Below are positions 12,348 to 14,107 of a DNA stretch of 14,107 nucleotides, piece after piece. The stretch is from Oscillospiraceae bacterium (lineage in GTDB: Bacteria > Bacillota > Clostridia > Oscillospirales > Oscillospiraceae), in assembly GCA_020025345.1 (NCBI GenBank), contig JAHHSH010000045.1, forward strand, positions 1 through 14,107, given 5' to 3'. A model generated the notes under the pieces. The model saw only the letters and a list, made by a program, of their open reading frames with translations, searched no databases and was not told where the DNA came from. A program made the translations under genes and the position numbers. How positions within the stretch are numbered: the first letter of the stretch is position 1; every line of letters starts with the position of its first letter.

Positions 12348-13892
12348 TTATTTATCCTTTTTAGGTGTCTCCTCATCCGGAAGTTCATGCAGCAGCTTCA
12401 AATACTCCAGATAGTCCGTATCCAGCGGATTTTCCTTGGGTGCGTGCTTCTGGTACTGCGCCAGCAGACGGGCTGCCTTCTCCGGCGGCTGAATGGTACC
12501 GGCGCCGGAGATACAACCACCGGGGCAAGCCATGCCCTCCAGCAGGTATCCGTCGTATTCACCTCTGCGTGCCCGCTGCAGCATCTTGCGGCACTCGCGC
12601 AGGCCTTGTGCGGCCACGGTCTTGACCTCTGCATCGGGGTGTGTCCGCGCAATGACCTTCTCCACGGCCTTGGCCACACCGCCGCCGGCAGCGAAACCAA
12701 CACCGGGAGCAGACGCCTGATAGTCTCCGGGAATTCCCTCCAGCTTATCCAGCTCGATATTCTTGGCCTCAAACATACCACGCAGCTCTTCAAATGTCAA
12801 CACAAAGTCCACCTCACTGCGGACGCTGTTGCGGCTGGCCTCCAGCTTCTTGGCAGCGCAGGGTCCGATAAAGGCCACGCGGCAGTGGGGATCTTTTCTC
12901 TTTTGCAGGCGTGCCGTCAGCACCATGGGCGTCATGGTCATGGAGATGTAGGGTGCAAATTCAGGGAATTCCTTCTTTGCCATCACAGACCACGCCGGGC
13001 AGCAGGAGGTTGCCATAAAGGGCTGCTTTGCCGGCACATCCTCCATAAACTCCTCGGCTTCGTCCACGGCGCACAGATCTGCACCAATAGCCACTTCCAC
13101 CACATCGGAAAAGCCCAGAATATGCATTGCCTCTGCAATCTGGGCGGGTGATATTTTTTCACCGAACTGTCCCCAGAAAGCAGGCGCGATCACCGCCACA
13201 ACCCGGTCGCCTCGCTTGATGGAGTGCACCAGCTGGAACACCTGACCCTTATCCACAATAGCACCAAAGGGGCAGTTCACAAGGCACATACCACAGGAAA
13301 CACACTTGTTGTAATCGATCTCCGCACGGCCGAACTCATCCTTGCCGATGGCGTTCATGCCGCAGGCCTCCTGGCAGGGGCGCTCAAACTTGATAATTGC
13401 ATGATAGGAGCAGGAATCTCTGCACCGGCCGCACTTAACACACTTGCTCTGATCAATGTGCGCACGGCCGTTTTCAAAATACACAGCATTTCTGGAGCAG
13501 GCGTTCTCGCAGTGGCGGGCAATGCAGCCCTGACATGCGTCCGTGATCTGGAAATGGGTATCGGGACAGGCGTGACAGGCAAACTTAATAATATTGATCA
13601 GCGGGGGGTCGTAGTATTTTTCCGCAATGGCGCTCTCCTCCACGCCATCGCTGAGGTGGTTGCGTTTACCCACCTCCTGCAGGGGAAGGCCCATCGCCAA
13701 TCGGATCCGTTCGCCCACAATAGCTCGTTCCAAAAAGATGGAGTCCCTCTGTTTCCCCACCTCACCAGGCAGGATCTCATAAGGCAACTCCTCAATTCGT
13801 TCATTGTAATTTTCACCGTTGTAGGCCAATTTCGCTACTTCAGCAAATACGCGTTTTCGCATATCCGCAATGCCACAGTAAATGTTTCTCAT
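12348..13892 (-). CDS. [FeFe] hydrogenase, group-B-like, with N-terminal iron-sulfur clusters
   Basis: A 514-residue cytosolic [FeFe] hydrogenase that interconverts H2 with protons and electrons, fed by ferredoxin-type carriers. The N-terminal third has cluster motifs C120/C123/C128/C132, CxxCxxCxxxC at 151-161, C173/C177 and CxxCxxCxxxCP at 197-208. The H-cluster domain has L1 TSCCPAW (295-301), L2 GPCAAKK (343-349) and L3 EGMACPGGCISGAG (452-465); the sequence TSCCPAW and GPCAAKK resemble the group B enzymes of clostridia. The ATG at 13892 is preceded by GGGGAG. It has no signal peptide and no TAT motif. No maturation genes (HydE/F/G) or partner subunits lie in the window. Direction of catalysis is not readable from sequence. 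Confidence 0.93.
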   Translation of the reverse strand: MRNIYCGIADMRKRVFAEVAKLAYNGENYNERIEELPYEILPGEVGKQRDSIFLERAIVGERIRLAMGLPLQEVGKRNHLSDGVEESAIAEKYYDPPLINIIKFACHACPDTHFQITDACQGCIARHCENACSRNAVYFENGRAHIDQSKCVKCGRCRDSCSYHAIIKFERPCQEACGMNAIGKDEFGRAEIDYNKCVSCGMCLVNCPFGAIVDKGQVFQLVHSIKRGDRVVAVIAPAFWGQFGEKISPAQIAEAMHILGFSDVVEVAIGADLCAVDEAEEFMEDVPAKQPFMATSCCPAWSVMAKKEFPEFAPYISMTMTPMVLTARLQKRKDPHCRVAFIGPCAAKKLEASRNSVRSEVDFVLTFEELRGMFEAKNIELDKLEGIPGDYQASAPGVGFAAGGGVAKAVEKVIARTHPDAEVKTVAAQGLRECRKMLQRARRGEYDGYLLEGMACPGGCISGAGTIQPPEKAARLLAQYQKHAPKENPLDTDYLEYLKLLHELPDEETPKKDK

Positions 13893-13936
13893 AAATCGTT
13901 TTTCTCCCCATTTTTGTCCTTCATACCATTAATTAA

Positions 13937-13954
13937 TCGTTATATAATTAACGT
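13937..13954. promoter_or_regulatory. Candidate Rex operator at the hydrogenase promoter
   Basis: TCGTTATATAATTAACGT is an imperfect dyad agreeing with the Rex consensus TTGTTAA-N4-TTAACAA at 5 of 7 bases in each half with the correct 4-base spacer. It lies just downstream of the predicted hydrogenase transcription start, where a repressor would block initiation. Rex, the NADH/NAD+ sensor, is known to control hydrogenase genes in clostridia. Assignment is inference from a partial match in AT-rich DNA. Confidence 0.4.
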
Positions 13955-13963
13955 ATGTACCCT

Positions 13964-13992
13964 ATTATACGAGACTTTTCGGTCAAATGCAA
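13964..13992 (-). promoter_or_regulatory. Promoter of the [FeFe] hydrogenase gene
   Basis: Minus-strand TTGCAT (13987-13992) and a perfect TATAAT (13964-13969) are 17 bases apart. The leader from the predicted start to the ATG is about 65 bases, and includes the dyad at 13937-13954. Confidence 0.68.
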
Positions 13993-14024
13993 TAGATTTA
14001 TGCGATAACTTTTTCTCTTGATAA

Positions 14025-14107
14025 TTATTTTTCCTCTCCCTTTTTCCACACGGATTCCATTGCCTTTTCCAGCTTTCCCAACGCTTTTTTCTCAATACGC
14101 GATACAT
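14025..14107 (-). CDS. C-terminal fragment of a gene running off the window
   Basis: The minus strand is open from the window edge to a TAA at 14025-14027, giving 26 residues that end VSRIEKKALGKLEKAMESVW and KKGEEK. The composition is charged and helical, like a normal protein tail, and the stop is followed by AT-rich intergenic DNA holding the hydrogenase promoter. The family cannot be told from so short a piece, and a chance frame cannot be excluded. Confidence 0.5.
   Translation of the reverse strand, partial: VSRIEKKALGKLEKAMESVWKKGEEK

Noticed and set aside
13224..14021. A 265-codon open frame on the plus strand, and another at 12387-13151
   Set aside because: Both are antisense to the hydrogenase gene with its intact H-cluster and ferredoxin motifs.
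1..14107. CRISPR array, insertion sequence, prophage or tandem repeats
   Set aside because: No regularly spaced repeats, transposase or integrase motifs, or terminal inverted repeats seen on either strand. The adjacent tRNA-Leu genes could serve as an attachment site, but there is no duplicated tRNA end in the window.

Overview
The window reads as chromosomal DNA of a spore-forming, anaerobic, GC-rich member of the Clostridia. An Oscillospiraceae-like gut bacterium is my best guess, by inference. The pointers are spoVAD/spoVAE, a cytosolic [FeFe] hydrogenase, an ECF-type RibU vitamin transporter, a tandem glycine riboswitch, Firmicutes-type promoters and purine-rich ribosome binding sites. 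I see no transposase, integrase, phage gene or CRISPR array. It is ordinary core and near-core chromosome with several well-preserved regulatory elements.

Layout. Two adjacent tRNA-Leu genes (anticodons CAG and GAG) lie on the minus strand at the left edge behind one strong promoter (25-282). A Sir2 deacylase (minus) and an ArsC/Spx-fold protein lacking its usual cysteine (plus) are transcribed divergently (361-1456). A minus-strand operon (1547-4654) then encodes, in transcription order, a multi-zinc-ribbon protein, an NhaC antiporter and a CDF exporter. The gene ends overlap by 4 and 20 bases. The CDF metal-site residues point to manganese. On the plus strand, a forespore-type promoter drives spoVAD-spoVAE (4756-6199) with no spoVAC alongside. 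A SLOG/DUF1273 protein (minus, 6251-6763) and a RibU-like substrate-binding subunit (plus, 6932-7516) diverge from a region holding two promoters, a perfect dyad over one -10 box, and a leader with three mutually pairing GGAGA/TCTCC segments.

A plus-strand operon follows (7567-11485): dinB (Y-family polymerase IV), a cysteine-rich protein of unknown function, a metallo-beta-lactamase-fold hydrolase and an amidohydrolase, closed by a strong bidirectional terminator. The right part is on the minus strand: a group-B-like [FeFe] hydrogenase with a candidate Rex operator at its promoter (12348-13992), then a two-aptamer glycine riboswitch with an overlapping terminator (12146-12329). The riboswitch leads into a TRIC/UPF0126 membrane protein (11484-12128), which is therefore best read as a glycine transporter. 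The tail of another minus-strand gene is cut by the right edge.

How the genes work together. No single pathway spans the window. The coherent units are the ion/metal-handling operon (4654 to 1547), the spore-membrane pair SpoVAD/SpoVAE, glycine control of the TRIC-family gene, and probable redox control of the hydrogenase. I found no convincing wholly new system. The most interesting points are the ribU leader, the NDDD-type CDF with a duplicated C-terminal domain in an operon with a zinc-ribbon protein, and the riboswitch-TRIC pairing.
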